Counted from the first letter of the stretch, positions 26,771 to 37,022 are shown. The stretch is 64,000 nt of DNA from an uncultured Stenotrophomonas sp. (GCF_913778665.1 NZ_CAJYVQ010000005.1:1-64000); one strand, 5' to 3'. Numbers and translations: made by a program. Notes: generated by a model not told the origin, from the letters alone.

Positions 26771-26771
<1 letters not shown>
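26481..26771 (+). CDS. PepSY-domain protein, first gene of the two-component operon
   Basis: The 96-residue protein has a signal peptide (M-L-S-T-L-P-L-L-L-A-L, cleavage near T-A-A-A) and one PepSY unit (L-L-E-V-E-L-D-D-G-V-Y-E-V-E-I). The ATG at 26481 is preferred because an ATG at 26439 would lie only seven bases after the candidate PhoP-type repeats. Its stop overlaps the response-regulator start (TGATG). A periplasmic partner for the sensor kinase is a fair inference. Confidence 0.8.
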
Positions 26772-27426
<655 letters not shown>

Positions 27427-27430
<4 letters not shown>

Positions 27431-28749
27431 GCGCGCGGCAACCGTCATTGCGCCGGCGCCTGCTGCTGGTGGCCGGCATCGGCCTGGTGCTGGTCTCGGT
27501 GCTGGCCAGCGTGCTGCTCGGCGAGCTGTTCAAGCGCAGCGCGCGCGACCGCCTGGACGGCGAGCTGCAGCAGGACATGCTGACCCTGCTGGCGCAGGCC
27601 GAGATCGATGCGGACGGGCAGCTGCGCCTGCGCCAGGAACCCAACGATGCGCGCTTCCAGCGGGTGTTTTCCGGCGCCTACTGGCAGATCGCCGACAGCC
27701 ACGGCAAGGTGCTGCTGCAGTCGCGCTCGCTGTGGGACCAGACCCTGGCCGCCGGCGCCGAGGGGCCGGCAGAGCGCAATCTGCCGGGACCGATGCAGCA
27801 GGCACTGCGTGCCCGCGTGCAGCAGGTGCGCCTGCCCCGCGCCGGCGCGCCGTTCATCGCGGTGGTCGCCCACGACCGCAGCGCGCTGGAGGCCGATGTC
27901 GCCGCGTTCCGCCGCCGCAGTGCGCTGGCGCTCGGCATCCTGGTCGCGGCCTGGCTGGCGGTACTGGCCAGCCAGGTGCACTTCGGCCTGCGCCCGCTGC
28001 GCGGGCTCGGGCAGCAGCTGGAACGCATCCGCCGTGGCGAGGCAGAGCGCATCGACCGGCAACGGCTGGACCGGGAAATCGCCCCGCTGGCCGATGAGCT
28101 CGATGCTCTGCTCGACCATCATCAGCGCATGGTGGCGCGTGCACGCAGCAGCGCCGAAGACCTGGCCCACGCCCTGAAGACACCGCTGAGCGTGCTGGCC
28201 GCCGAAGCACAGGGCGAAGGCCGCGACTGGCGCCGCACCCTGCACGAACAAGGCGCGCGCATGCGTGCCAGCATCGACCGCCATCTGGCCGCGGGCCTAG
28301 CGGTGGACCATCGCCAACGCAGCGAGGTGGCACCGGCGGCCGAAGCGCTGTGCCGGCTGATGACCCGCGTGCACGCCGGCCGCCGCATCCACTTCCAGAT
28401 GGACGTTGCGCCGGGCCTGGCCTTTGCCGGCGCCTGCACTGATCTGGAAGAAATGCTCGGCAACCTGCTGGACAACGCCGGCAAGTGGGCGCGCAGCGAA
28501 GTGCGCCTGCGTGCGCTGGCCCAGAACGAACGGCTGCACATCGAAGTCCGCGACGATGGCCCCGGGTTGGACAAGGCCAAGCTGGAAAGCGTCCTGCAGC
28601 GCGGCGTGCGCCTGGACGAACGGGTGGAAGGCAGCGGCCTGGGCCTGGCGATTGCGGCGGAGATCGCAGCCAGCCACGGTGGCTCATTGCGCCTGTCGAA
28701 CGAGAACCCGGGATTGCGTGCACGGCTGGAGCTTCCGCTGTCGGCGTGA
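27427..28749 (+). CDS. phoQ: PhoQ-like sensor histidine kinase
   Basis: The 440-residue inner-membrane kinase has an N-terminal helix (L-L-L-V-A-G-I-G-L-V-L-V-S-V-L), a periplasmic domain of ~130 residues, a second helix near 165-185, a HAMP-like linker, the phospho-acceptor His248 in D-L-A-H-A-L-K-T-P-L and an ATPase domain with N-L-L-D-N-A, D-D-G-P-G-L-D and G-S-G-L-G-L-A-I. It forms a pair with the upstream regulator. The C-terminal H-G-G-S-L-R-L closes the ATP lid region normally. Confidence 0.85.
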
Positions 28750-28791
28750 TCGCCGGGCGCGGCCAGCACCGCAGCCGGGCGCAGGCTCGGC

Positions 28792-29112
28792 TCAGCGGTG
28801 ATGCATCCACCAGCAATCGATGGCATCCAGCACGATGTGGATCATCAATCCAATGCCCACCAGCCGCGTCTTCTTCGGCACGCACAGGCCGGCATAGACC
28901 GCGATGGCCGGGGCGGTGTGCAACGGGTGGAAACCGATGCTGCAGCGGTTCGGCGCGTAGATCGGGTCGGCCAGCAGATGGTCCAGATCGATGATCCAGC
29001 CCAGCAGCATCAACAACCATGCCGAGGCGAAACGCTTGCGCCAGAACAGCCACGCCAGCAGGGCTGGCACGGCGGCATGCAGGAACAGGTGGAAGATCGC
29101 GCGCGCGCTCAT
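28792..29112 (-). CDS. Small membrane protein of the DUF6122/YdjM-like type
   Basis: The 106-residue protein has three to four membrane helices with polar residues in the pattern D-L-D-H-L, then H-P-L-H-T and H-I-V-L-D. These His/Asp positions resemble the membrane metal-dependent hydrolase family (YdjM, DUF457), shortened. Function is unknown. It is convergent with phoQ. Confidence 0.75.
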   Translation of the reverse strand: MSARAIFHLFLHAAVPALLAWLFWRKRFASAWLLMLLGWIIDLDHLLADPIYAPNRCSIGFHPLHTAPAIAVYAGLCVPKKTRLVGIGLMIHIVLDAIDCWWMHHR

Positions 29113-29120
29113 GGTGACCG

Positions 29121-29143
29121 GTAGCGCCGGGCCATGCCCGGCG
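29121..29143 (+). repeat. SMAG palindrome
   Basis: GTAGCGCCGGGC-CATGCCCGGCG between two minus-strand genes. Confidence 0.6.
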
Positions 29144-29155
29144 TTCCCGTAATCA

Positions 29156-31045
29156 TCAGACCAGCGGTTCGTCGGACAGGTACGTGTAGCCGGTCAGGCC
29201 CGCTTCCAGCGCTTCGGAAAGTTCCTGCGCACGTTCCGGCGACAGCTCGGCCGCCGCCACGCGCTGGGCATAGGCCGCACGCAGGTCGTCCAGCCTGTAA
29301 CCCACGTAGTCCAGCATCACGTCGGTGGTGTCGCCACGGCGCTGCTGGGTGATCGCGTAGCCATCGGCATCGGCCAGCACTTCCACCGCGTCGGTGTCAC
29401 CAAACAGGTTGTGGATGTCGCCCAGGATTTCCTGGTACGCACCGACCATGAAGAAACCGATGCGGTAGCTTTCGCCGTGCTTGATCGCGTGCAGCGGCAG
29501 CGAGCTGTCCAGGCTCTCGTTCTCGACATAGATCTTGACCATGCCATCGGAATCGCAGGTCATGTCGGCGATGATGCCGCGACGGTCCGGTGTCTCGTTC
29601 AGGCGCTCGATCGGCACGATCGGGAACACCTGGTCGATCGCCCACGCATCGGGAATCGATTCGAACACGCTGAAGTTGACGAAGTACTTGTCGACCAGGC
29701 GCTCGTTCAGTTCATCCAGCGCCGGGCGGTGGCTCTTCTCGTCATAGCTCAGGCGCGCACGCACGCCGTGGGCGATGGCATAGAACAGATCGTCGATGCG
29801 CGCACGCTGCGGCAGGTCGATCTGGCCCAGCGCGTAGCTGGCCAGGCCTTCGGCGTGGAAGTGCTGCGCTTCCTGGAACAGTTCCACCGCCGGGCGCACG
29901 TCCAGTTCCTCGTGGATCTCGCGCAGGTGACGGATCGCCGCCGGCTCGTCGTCGTGCTGGTCCGGCACGCGGCCTTCCTGCGCCTGCTCCACTTCAGAAA
30001 CATTGGCGATCAGCACTGCATGGTGCGCAGTCATCGCGCGGCCGCACTCGGTGACGATGCGCGGCGGGGCCAGGCCGTGCTCTTCGCAGGCGTTGGCCAA
30101 CGGTTGCACGATGTTGCTGGCATACGAATTCAGGCCGTAGTTGATCGAGCAGAAGCTGCGCGAACGGGTACCTTCGTAATCCACGCCCAGGCCGCCACCC
30201 ACGTCGACGTGGGTGATCTTCGCGCCCAGCTGTGACAGCTCGACGAAGTAGCGGGTGGCTTCGCGCATGCCGTTGGCGATGTCGCGCACGTTGGAGATCT
30301 GCGAGCCCATGTGGAAATGCAGCAGGCTAAGGCAGTCGGCGTACTCGGTATCGCGCAGCGACTTCCACAGGTCCAACAGCTGGCGCGGGGACAGGCCGAA
30401 CTTGGCCTTGTCGCCGCCGCTGTTCTGCCACTTGCCGGCGCCCAGCGAGGCCAGGCGCATGCGCACGCCCAGGCCCGGCTTCACGTCCAGCGCCTTGGAC
30501 TCCTCCAGCACCAGCTTCAGCTCGGACGGCTTCTCGATGACGATGAAGGTCTGCAGGCCCAGCTTGCGGCCGATCAGGGCCAGGCGGATGTACTCGCGGT
30601 CCTTGTAACCGTTGCAGACGATCAGGCCACCCGGGCGCGACAGCGCCAGCACGGCCATCAGTTCCGGCTTGCTGCCCGCTTCCAGGCCGAAGCCCTCACC
30701 GTGGTGGCTGGCCAGAGTGCCGGCCACGCCGCGGTGCTGGTTGACCTTGATCGGATACACGGCGGTATAGCCGCCGGCATAGTCCCAGTCCTGCTGGGCC
30801 TGGGCGAAGGCGGCCTGCAGCTTGCCCAGGCGCTGGCCGAGGATGTCCGGGAAGCGCACCAGCAGCGGCAGCTTGGCGCCGGCAGCACGCGCGGCGTCCA
30901 CCACCTTGGGCAGCGACACCACCGGGCCGTCCGCCCCGGTCGGTCTCACCACCATGTGCCCGGCCTGATCCACGTCGAAGTAACCATCCGCCCAATGCGG
31001 GATCGAGTAGGTCTTGCGGGCTTGGTCGAGGGACCAATCGGTCAT
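29156..31045 (-). CDS. speA: Biosynthetic arginine decarboxylase
   Basis: The 629-residue PLP enzyme makes agmatine from arginine for polyamine synthesis. PLP Lys100 is in Y-P-I-K-V-N-Q-H-R, and the block D-V-G-G-G-L-G-V-D-Y holds the phosphate loop. Length equals the fold-III biosynthetic decarboxylases of E. coli type. The ATG at 31045 gives the usual N-terminus (W-S-L-D-Q-A-R-K-T-Y). It is divergent from speE, and the two may share a control region. Confidence 0.95.
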   Translation of the reverse strand: MTDWSLDQARKTYSIPHWADGYFDVDQAGHMVVRPTGADGPVVSLPKVVDAARAAGAKLPLLVRFPDILGQRLGKLQAAFAQAQQDWDYAGGYTAVYPIKVNQHRGVAGTLASHHGEGFGLEAGSKPELMAVLALSRPGGLIVCNGYKDREYIRLALIGRKLGLQTFIVIEKPSELKLVLEESKALDVKPGLGVRMRLASLGAGKWQNSGGDKAKFGLSPRQLLDLWKSLRDTEYADCLSLLHFHMGSQISNVRDIANGMREATRYFVELSQLGAKITHVDVGGGLGVDYEGTRSRSFCSINYGLNSYASNIVQPLANACEEHGLAPPRIVTECGRAMTAHHAVLIANVSEVEQAQEGRVPDQHDDEPAAIRHLREIHEELDVRPAVELFQEAQHFHAEGLASYALGQIDLPQRARIDDLFYAIAHGVRARLSYDEKSHRPALDELNERLVDKYFVNFSVFESIPDAWAIDQVFPIVPIERLNETPDRRGIIADMTCDSDGMVKIYVENESLDSSLPLHAIKHGESYRIGFFMVGAYQEILGDIHNLFGDTDAVEVLADADGYAITQQRRGDTTDVMLDYVGYRLDDLRAAYAQRVAAAELSPERAQELSEALEAGLTGYTYLSDEPLV

Positions 31046-31077
31046 TTCAGTCGGCCTTGTTGGCAATAAAAGGGGGG

Positions 31078-31117
31078 GCATGATAACGCCTATATGCCCA
31101 CAGGTTCGTTATCATGC
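31078..31117. promoter_or_regulatory. Inverted repeat between divergent speA and speE
   Basis: GCATGATAACG (31078-31088) and CGTTATCATGC (31107-31117) are perfect 11-bp arms with an 18-nt spacer. Each arm also contains TATCAT read outward, which could serve as a -10 box for the gene on that side. It may be an operator or simply symmetric divergent promoters. Confidence 0.55.
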
Positions 31118-31244
31118 GCGCCCGCGCCCGTGACCCCGGCTCCTGCCGGACCTGAACAGGCCGATCCGTCCGGATGTGGCTTGCGCCACGCGGCACCGCG
31201 CCGCCAGCCCGGCTTCACTTCCCTCCGAACAGGACCGTACTTCC

Positions 31245-32096
31245 ATGACTGACAGCAACAACTGGTACATCGAACACTTCGAGCGCACCGGCTCGGCCAT
31301 CGGCTACCGCATCACCGGCAAGCTGGACGAGGTGCAGTCGCCGTTCCAGAAGATCGAGATCTTCCAGACCACCGACTGGGGCAACCTGATGACCATCGAC
31401 GGGGCCATCATGCTGACCAGCAAGGACAACTTCTTCTACCACGAGATGATCAGCCACCCGGTGCTGTTCACCCACGCCGCGCCCAAGCGCGTGGTGATCA
31501 TCGGTGGCGGCGACTGCGGCACCCTGCGCGAAGTGCTCAAGCACAAGGGCGTGGAGAGCGTGACCCAGTGCGATATCGACGAGCAGGTGACGGTGATGGC
31601 GCGCAAGCACTTCCCGGAACTGTGCGATTCCAACGACGACGCCCGCGCCGAGCTGCTGTTCGACGACGGCGTGGCCTACATGGCCAACTGCCCGGCCGGC
31701 AGTGTGGACGTGGTGATCGTGGACTCGACCGATCCGGTCGGCCCGGGTGAAGGCCTGTTCAACAAGGCCTTCTACGAGAGCTGCTTCAAGGCCCTGAAGG
31801 ACGACGGCATCCTGGTGCAGCAGTCCGAATCGCCGCTGATGCAGCTGGAGCTGATCAACGAGATGCGCGCCGAGATGGGCAAGGCCGGCTTCGGTTCGTT
31901 CAAGACCCTGCCGTTCCCGCAGCCGTGCTACCCGACCGGCTGGTGGAGCGTGACCATGGCGCGCAAGGGCGACAGCAGCTTCGACTTCCGCCAGGCCGAC
32001 TCGGCCGCCAAGACCTTCAACACCCTGTACTACACCGCCGCGCTGCACACCGGCGTGCTGGTGACCCCGCCGTTCGTGCAGGCGGCATTGAAGTAA
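31245..32096 (+). CDS. speE: Spermidine synthase
   Basis: The 283-residue aminopropyltransferase makes spermidine from putrescine and decarboxylated S-adenosylmethionine. It shows the family motifs G-G-G-D-C-G-T-L-R-E, the acidic D-I-D-E-Q-V and the catalytic D-S-T-D-P-V-G-P. The N-terminal beta part begins W-Y-I-E-H-F. Together with divergent speA this is a two-gene polyamine locus. A terminator follows the stop within five bases. Confidence 0.95.
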   Translation: MTDSNNWYIEHFERTGSAIGYRITGKLDEVQSPFQKIEIFQTTDWGNLMTIDGAIMLTSKDNFFYHEMISHPVLFTHAAPKRVVIIGGGDCGTLREVLKHKGVESVTQCDIDEQVTVMARKHFPELCDSNDDARAELLFDDGVAYMANCPAGSVDVVIVDSTDPVGPGEGLFNKAFYESCFKALKDDGILVQQSESPLMQLELINEMRAEMGKAGFGSFKTLPFPQPCYPTGWWSVTMARKGDSSFDFRQADSAAKTFNTLYYTAALHTGVLVTPPFVQAALK

Positions 32097-32099
32097 AAG

Positions 32100-32132
32100 A
32101 AAAAACCCGCGCTGGCGACAGCGCGGGTTTTT
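32100..32132 (+). terminator. Rho-independent terminator after speE
   Basis: AAAAACCCGCGCT-GGCGAC-AGCGCGGGTTTTT forms a strong stem with a T-run; the A-run on the other side lets it work in both directions, so it may also end lpxO. Confidence 0.9.
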
Positions 32133-32141
32133 CATGTTCCG

Positions 32142-32166
32142 GTAGTGCCGGCCGCTGGCCGGCAAC
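32142..32166 (+). repeat. SMAG palindrome
   Basis: GTAGTGCCGGCCGCTGGCCG followed by GCAAC, the most typical copy in the window. Confidence 0.7.
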
Positions 32167-32184
32167 CCGATCAGACCCAGCGCT

Positions 32185-33093
32185 TCACAGCGCCCAGATA
32201 CCCGCAATCACCGCCACCACCAGGCCCCACTTGATCAGCTGGTAGGCCACCACGCTGCGCTCGCGCAGGGCCTTGGCCTTCAGACGCACCTTGTACAGGC
32301 CACCGAAGGCCTTGTTGACGCCACCGGTCGGGTCACCCGGCAGGTTCGGCGAGGCACCGCCGGCCAGCAGCGTGGCCGCCACTGCACGGTTGAACAGGCC
32401 CGGCAGGCCGAAGCGCAGCGGACGCGCGATATCGCAGAACAGGATCACGCGATCCTCCTGCGTCTCGTTGTGCGCATGGTGGATGTAGGTCTCGTCGAAC
32501 ATCATCCACTCGCCATCGCGCCAGCTCTTCCTGATGCCGTCCACCTCGATGTAGCAGCCATCGTCGTTGGGCGTGGTCAGGCCCAGGTGCAGGCGCAGCG
32601 AACCGGCGAACGGGTCGCGGTGCGGGCGCAGCTCGCTGCCCGGCGGCAGCTGCGCGAACATCGCCGCGCGCACGTCCGGAATCGACTCGATCAGCTCCAC
32701 GGTCTTCGGGCACAGCGTCTTCGCCGACGGGTGCGACGGGCCGTACCACTTCAGGTAGAAGCGCTTCCAGCCGCGGCGGAAGAACGAGTTGAAGCCGGCA
32801 TCGTTGAAGCTGCTGGAGGCGGCGATCTTCTGCGCATCGCGCAGCGCCAGCGCCTCGTCACGGATCATCTGCCAGTTCTGGCGCAGCGGCTCCAGCTGCG
32901 GGAATTCCTTGCCCGGGTCCAGGAACGGCGTGGTCGGCACCTTCGAGAACATATACATGACCACGTTGATCGGGGCCATGAAACTGGAGTGGTCCAGCAA
33001 CTGGCGCGACCAGCGCGCACGGACCTTGCCACGGAAGTGGATGTAAAGCACGCAGGCCACGAACAGCACTGCAAGGACGATCTTGATGGTCAA
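32185..33093 (-). CDS. lpxO: Lipid A hydroxylase (aspartyl/asparaginyl beta-hydroxylase family)
   Basis: The 302-residue protein starts with a membrane helix (I-K-I-V-L-A-V-L-F-V-A-C-V-L) and has the Fe(II)/2-oxoglutarate dioxygenase core with H-R-D-P-F-A and a second His in H-A-H-N-E-T, followed by Arg in E-D-R-V-I-L-F. The length equals Salmonella LpxO (302), which 2-hydroxylates a lipid A acyl chain. The start is a TTG preceded by GGAGGAAAG. A second membrane segment lies at the C-terminus. A kinase-like gene of LPS type is divergent from it. Confidence 0.88.
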   Translation of the reverse strand: MTIKIVLAVLFVACVLYIHFRGKVRARWSRQLLDHSSFMAPINVVMYMFSKVPTTPFLDPGKEFPQLEPLRQNWQMIRDEALALRDAQKIAASSSFNDAGFNSFFRRGWKRFYLKWYGPSHPSAKTLCPKTVELIESIPDVRAAMFAQLPPGSELRPHRDPFAGSLRLHLGLTTPNDDGCYIEVDGIRKSWRDGEWMMFDETYIHHAHNETQEDRVILFCDIARPLRFGLPGLFNRAVAATLLAGGASPNLPGDPTGGVNKAFGGLYKVRLKAKALRERSVVAYQLIKWGLVVAVIAGIWAL

Positions 33094-33527
33094 AGCACTT
33101 TCCTCCAGCCGTGGCCGGAACGGGAAACGGGGGCGATGCACGGCCAGGCGGCCAGCACCGGTGGGGAACGCGGCAGGGGACGGGGACGTGCCGGAGAGGG
33201 GCGGCCGCCGATGTCGCGGGTTAACAGCTTATGGTCGGCAGGCCGTGCGCCGGGGTCAAGCCGGGCGAACGCGGCGTTCAGCGGAACGCCGATGAATGGG
33301 AAGAAAGCAGGGCCAAGCCATTGATATTCAAAGCACTCCGAAACAAGTGAGACATTACTGTCCGATTTGGTGTGACGAACTGTTCCAGCCACGTCCCCGA
33401 CATTTCTCCGACAAATCGTGGAATAGCGAACTGGCGAGTACTAAAATTAACGAAAACTGAGTAACTCCCTGTAACGCCGGTTCGCTTGACGCTTTGCGCC
33501 ACCCACCGGGTCGTCCGAGACCCCAAC
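33094..33527. other. Divergent intergenic region, lpxO / kinase-like gene
   Basis: No gene is supported in these 434 bases. The first half is GC-rich, the stretch 33310-33475 is clearly AT-richer and probably holds the promoter of the kinase-like gene. A small hairpin GGGTC-GTCCGA-GACCC (33509-33524) sits just before its start codon and could affect ribosome access. Confidence 0.5.
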
Positions 33528-34187
33528 ATGTACCTCCCTGCAACGCCCCCCTCTGCCTGCGGCGACGACGCCGCAGCGCCGCTGCTGCTCAAGCGCGGCG
33601 AACGCTTCCTGGCCCCCGACGTCTACCGCACCTGCCTGGACGGGCGCGAGGCGGTCGTCAAGGACTATTCCCGTTATCGCGGCACTCCGCTGTCGCCGGT
33701 CGCGCGGCTGATGGTGCGCCGCGAAGCGCGCATGCTGCAGCGCCTGGGCGGCTGGAAGCACGCCCCGGCCCTGCTCGGCACCCTCGGTGGTCTGGCACTG
33801 GGCATGGAATTCATTCCCGGCCAGACGCTCAGCACCGCGCAGGCGGTAGGCAATGAGGTGTTCGAGCAGCTGCAGCACGCGCTCAGCCGCCTGCACGCCG
33901 CCGGCATCACCCACAACGACCTGCATGGCACCAATGTGGTGGTCAGCGCCGGCGTTCCGGTGCTGCTGGACTTCACCTCGGCCTGGCGCGTACCGCGCTG
34001 GCTGCGCCGCAACCCGCTGAGCCGGCAGCTGCGCCGCAGCGACATGAAGAACCTGCTGAAGATGCGCCAGCGCGTAACCGGCCAGGCCCCGAGCCCCGCA
34101 CAGGCCGCACTGGTGGCCGACCCGGGCTGGGTGACCGCCGTGCGCCAGGGCTGGAAGCGCTTCTACAAGTGGGCCAAGCGCCGGTAG
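33528..34187 (+). CDS. Small RIO/WaaP-like kinase
   Basis: The 219-residue protein has a compact kinase core: A-V-V-K-D-Y-S as the ATP lysine, R-R-E-A as the Glu helix, catalytic H-N-D-L-H-G-T-N at ~133-140, and L-L-D-F in place of DFG. This size and layout match the LPS core heptose/Kdo kinases and their InaA-like relatives. The basic C-terminus (K-W-A-K-R-R) may bind the membrane face. Next to lpxO, an LPS or envelope role is likely. Its TAG stop is part of the GTAG of a SMAG repeat. Confidence 0.8.
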   Translation: MYLPATPPSACGDDAAAPLLLKRGERFLAPDVYRTCLDGREAVVKDYSRYRGTPLSPVARLMVRREARMLQRLGGWKHAPALLGTLGGLALGMEFIPGQTLSTAQAVGNEVFEQLQHALSRLHAAGITHNDLHGTNVVVSAGVPVLLDFTSAWRVPRWLRRNPLSRQLRRSDMKNLLKMRQRVTGQAPSPAQAALVADPGWVTAVRQGWKRFYKWAKRR

Positions 34188-34293
34188 GGGTCGAGCTCGC
34201 TCGACCGCTTTACCGCTCTTGTAGAGCCGAGCCCACGCTCGGCTGCTGTTCCTGCATCGCGCGAAATGCAGCCGAGGATCGGCTCGGCTCTAC
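34184..34293. repeat. SMAG copy on a stop codon plus paired SMAG dimer
   Basis: GTAGGGGTCGAGC-TCGCTCGACC spans 34184-34206 and includes the kinase stop codon. A dimer, GTAGAGCCGAGC...GCTCGGCTCTAC, spans 34221-34293. Confidence 0.65.
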
Positions 34294-34311
34294 AACATCC
34301 CGCCGAACGGG

Positions 34312-35057
<746 letters not shown>

Positions 35058-35097
35058 GTTGACGCCACTTTCGCCAGACAGCGGGGCGAAAAGCAGA

Positions 35098-35529
35098 CTA
35101 CCGCTCATCGTCAAACGCGAAGTGCCTCACGTCCTCGAGATCGAACACGGCACGATCCTGCGTCAGCCGAATCCGCCCGGATACCTGCACGCTGGCAGAG
35201 ATATTGCACAGGCCAGGACTGTTACGCTCCAGGCATATACGCTTCTGTTCGGCGTAAAAACGTGCGACCGAACTAGCGGCCCCATGCTTGCCGATATCGA
35301 GGATTCGTGCGCCATCGCTGCAGCGGGAGTTGCGCAGAACCTCTTCGTGGCGGTTATCCGTTACATATCGAGCTGACAACACGACCTCGTCCCGATCATA
35401 TTCGCCGGGATTCTTAGCGATGGCACACAGCACTTCATCATGAGGATCGTCTTTTACGGTTGTCGCCCCCCCACTGGCACATGCAGATAGCAGCAGGCCC
35501 AGCATGGGCACTAATGACGCTGATTTCAT
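35098..35529 (-). CDS. Small lipoprotein, possible immunity protein
   Basis: The 143-residue protein has a lipobox L-L-S-A-C after a short hydrophobic stretch. The mature part has four further Cys residues (V-L-C-A-I, S-R-C-S-D, R-I-C-L-E, G-L-C-N-I), suggesting periplasmic disulfides. No family is recognised. It starts two bases after the preceding 97-residue gene with an HExxH-like motif. A periplasmic immunity role toward a toxin from the same cassette is an inference. Confidence 0.6.
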   Translation of the reverse strand: MKSASLVPMLGLLLSACASGGATTVKDDPHDEVLCAIAKNPGEYDRDEVVLSARYVTDNRHEEVLRNSRCSDGARILDIGKHGAASSVARFYAEQKRICLERNSPGLCNISASVQVSGRIRLTQDRAVFDLEDVRHFAFDDER

Positions 35530-35531
35530 AG

Positions 35532-35825
35532 TCAGTTGTCCTTCTCGGTCTTGGGCTGACGCGCTTCCCAGTTTGCAACAGAACCCTCCACCCCCTTGGC
35601 CTGTTCACTCTTGCTGATGTTGATCCCAAGGCCTTTAGCAACAACCGCCTCCGTGCCGTAAGCATTCCGCTCTGTGGCACGAACCTCATCACTGGTGGCC
35701 GCGGGGCGTCCACGCTCCGCCGTATCAATATCGTGCTGATCTTCATGGGCTATCACCTGCGCGCCCGTCTTCGGGCTGTCGACCTTGCTGAGATCGGATC
35801 TGCGCGATTGCCGAGGGCGTGACAC
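35532..35825 (-). CDS. Orphan C-terminal fragment with HExxH-like motif
   Basis: The 97-residue protein contains V-I-A-H-E-D-Q-H-D-I-D and, some 20 residues on, V-R-A-T-E-R-N-A-Y-G-T-E. An HExxH followed by a conserved Glu is the layout of gluzincin metallopeptidases and also appears in toxin tips of Rhs-type proteins. No signal peptide or N-terminal delivery domain is present and the first residues are Arg/Ser rich, so this looks like a detached toxin tip or a remnant. It overlaps no other gene and is followed by the lipoprotein. Confidence 0.5.
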   Translation of the reverse strand: MSRPRQSRRSDLSKVDSPKTGAQVIAHEDQHDIDTAERGRPAATSDEVRATERNAYGTEAVVAKGLGINISKSEQAKGVEGSVANWEARQPKTEKDN

Positions 35826-35865
35826 TGGCGACGGATCGTCCTGCCTCTCCCGACCGAGCGCGCCA

Positions 35866-35963
35866 TAAAATGGTCCTGGTGCACTTGGACGTAGATGAGC
35901 TGGTGGCGAAAAACCCTCATCACTTTCTCAACTCCACGCGCTCAATCGTCGTCCATGTGTCTG
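35866..35963 (-). repeat. Duplicated gene-start fragment, copy A
   Basis: The minus strand reads V-F-R-H-Q-L-I-Y-V-Q-V-H-Q-D-H-F-M-A-R. Copy B at 39928-40027 reads I-S-R-R-Q-P-I-Y-V-Q-A-H-Q-G-H-F-V-A-R, with about 70-75% DNA identity by eye. Both look like N-terminal ends of one protein family; copy A is joined at ~35967 to the truncated IS3 transposase. Confidence 0.6.
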
Positions 35964-35967
35964 CATA

Positions 35968-36535
35968 CCCTTTCATGAGTCGCTCGATGCGGTGCAGACC
36001 ACAGGCTTGACCCTGCTCCAGCACGTCGTGCCACACACGGCGCGCGCCGTAGGTGCGGTCGCTGCGCACGAAGCTCTGGTAGACCTGCGCGCCCAGCACT
36101 TCATCGCTGAGGCTGCGCTGGCTCCTGGGCCGTGTGAGCCACGCGCAGAAGCCACCCCGCGAGACACCGAGCGCCTCGCACATCAGATTGACCGGCCAGG
36201 CCCCTCGGTGTTTCGCCACAAAGCCGAACTTCACATCGACTCCTTCGCGAAGTAAGCCGCGGCTCCTTTCAGGATGTCGCGCTCCATCTTGAGCTTGCAA
36301 CCTCCTTGCGCAGTCGCGCTATCTCCGCGTCCTGGGTGCCAAGAAACGCCCCCTGAGGCTCCTCTCGCAACTCACGAACCCACTTGCGCAGCACATTCGC
36401 GTGAACGTCCAGGTCCTTGGCGGCCTAGGCCACAGCCACGCCACGCGCGGTGACCAACCTGACCGCCTCGATCTTGAACTCGCGGCTGAATGTCCTTCTT
36501 CTCTCGATGAACCGCCTCCGGGTCTCATCTTCCAT
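35968..36535 (-). pseudogene. Decayed IS3-family transposase (orfA and start of orfB)
   Basis: orfA reads from M-E-D-E-T-R through R-T-F-S-R-E-F-K-I-E-A-V-R-L-V, typical of IS3 OrfA HTH. It is broken by an in-frame TAG at 36425-36427 and by a one-base deletion near 36300 before K-L-K-M-E-R-D-I-L-K. orfB starts V-K-F-G-F-V-A-K-H-R and keeps G-V-S-R-G-G-F-C-A-W-L and D-R-T-Y-G-A-R-R-V but stops after ~85 residues at R-L-M-K, well before the DDE core. It cannot move itself. No clear inverted ends are visible. Confidence 0.85.
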
Positions 36536-36707
36536 CTTGAAAAAGTGTCTTTGAAACTGGCAGCAGCCCACATCCCGTGAATAGCAATCGTGATTTATCC
36601 GATTGATCGTATCCGTACTCTCTCGCAGGCGGATGGCTGCACATATATCGGAATCATCTGGACCGCGGTTCTGCTTTCGGCCAAGAGCAGATGCCAACCG
36701 AGATGAT

Positions 36708-37022
36708 TCATTCAGGCGCCTGCCAATCGTTCACCATGAACGGTCTTCTGCGTGTGGCATCGAAATCGATCTGAGAAACCCGAACTTCCGCCCTCTGCGC
36801 TGAACAGCGCCCTTTCAGATACTCCTCAATATGACCCACTCCAAGGGCAGTGTCGAGATCCACCAAATAAACTCGATAGAAGAACTCATACTCATCCAAG
36901 TCGCCATTAAACTTGCTATCGAATATCCAGACTCGCTCATCCTCAGAGCGGACTGCGATGAGCCGGGGAACATCATGGAAGTCTCGATAGTCGACGATTT
37001 CGAAAAAATGATCATTGCTCAT
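36708..37022 (-). CDS. Probable immunity protein
   Basis: The 104-residue acidic protein starts M-S-N-D-H-F-F-E-I-V-D-Y and is rich in Asp, Glu, Phe and Tyr (D-L-D-E-Y-E-F-F-Y-R-V-Y). Small acidic proteins directly after a toxin tip are typical immunity proteins. Its ATG overlaps the stop of the toxin-like gene by one base, and its base composition is AT-richer than the chromosome, as expected for a transferred cassette. No named immunity family is assigned. Confidence 0.65.
   Translation of the reverse strand: MSNDHFFEIVDYRDFHDVPRLIAVRSEDERVWIFDSKFNGDLDEYEFFYRVYLVDLDTALGVGHIEEYLKGRCSAQRAEVRVSQIDFDATRRRPFMVNDWQAPE

Noticed and set aside
35968..36535. Active insertion sequence
   Set aside because: orfA has a stop codon and a deletion, orfB lacks the DDE core, and no terminal inverted repeats are visible.
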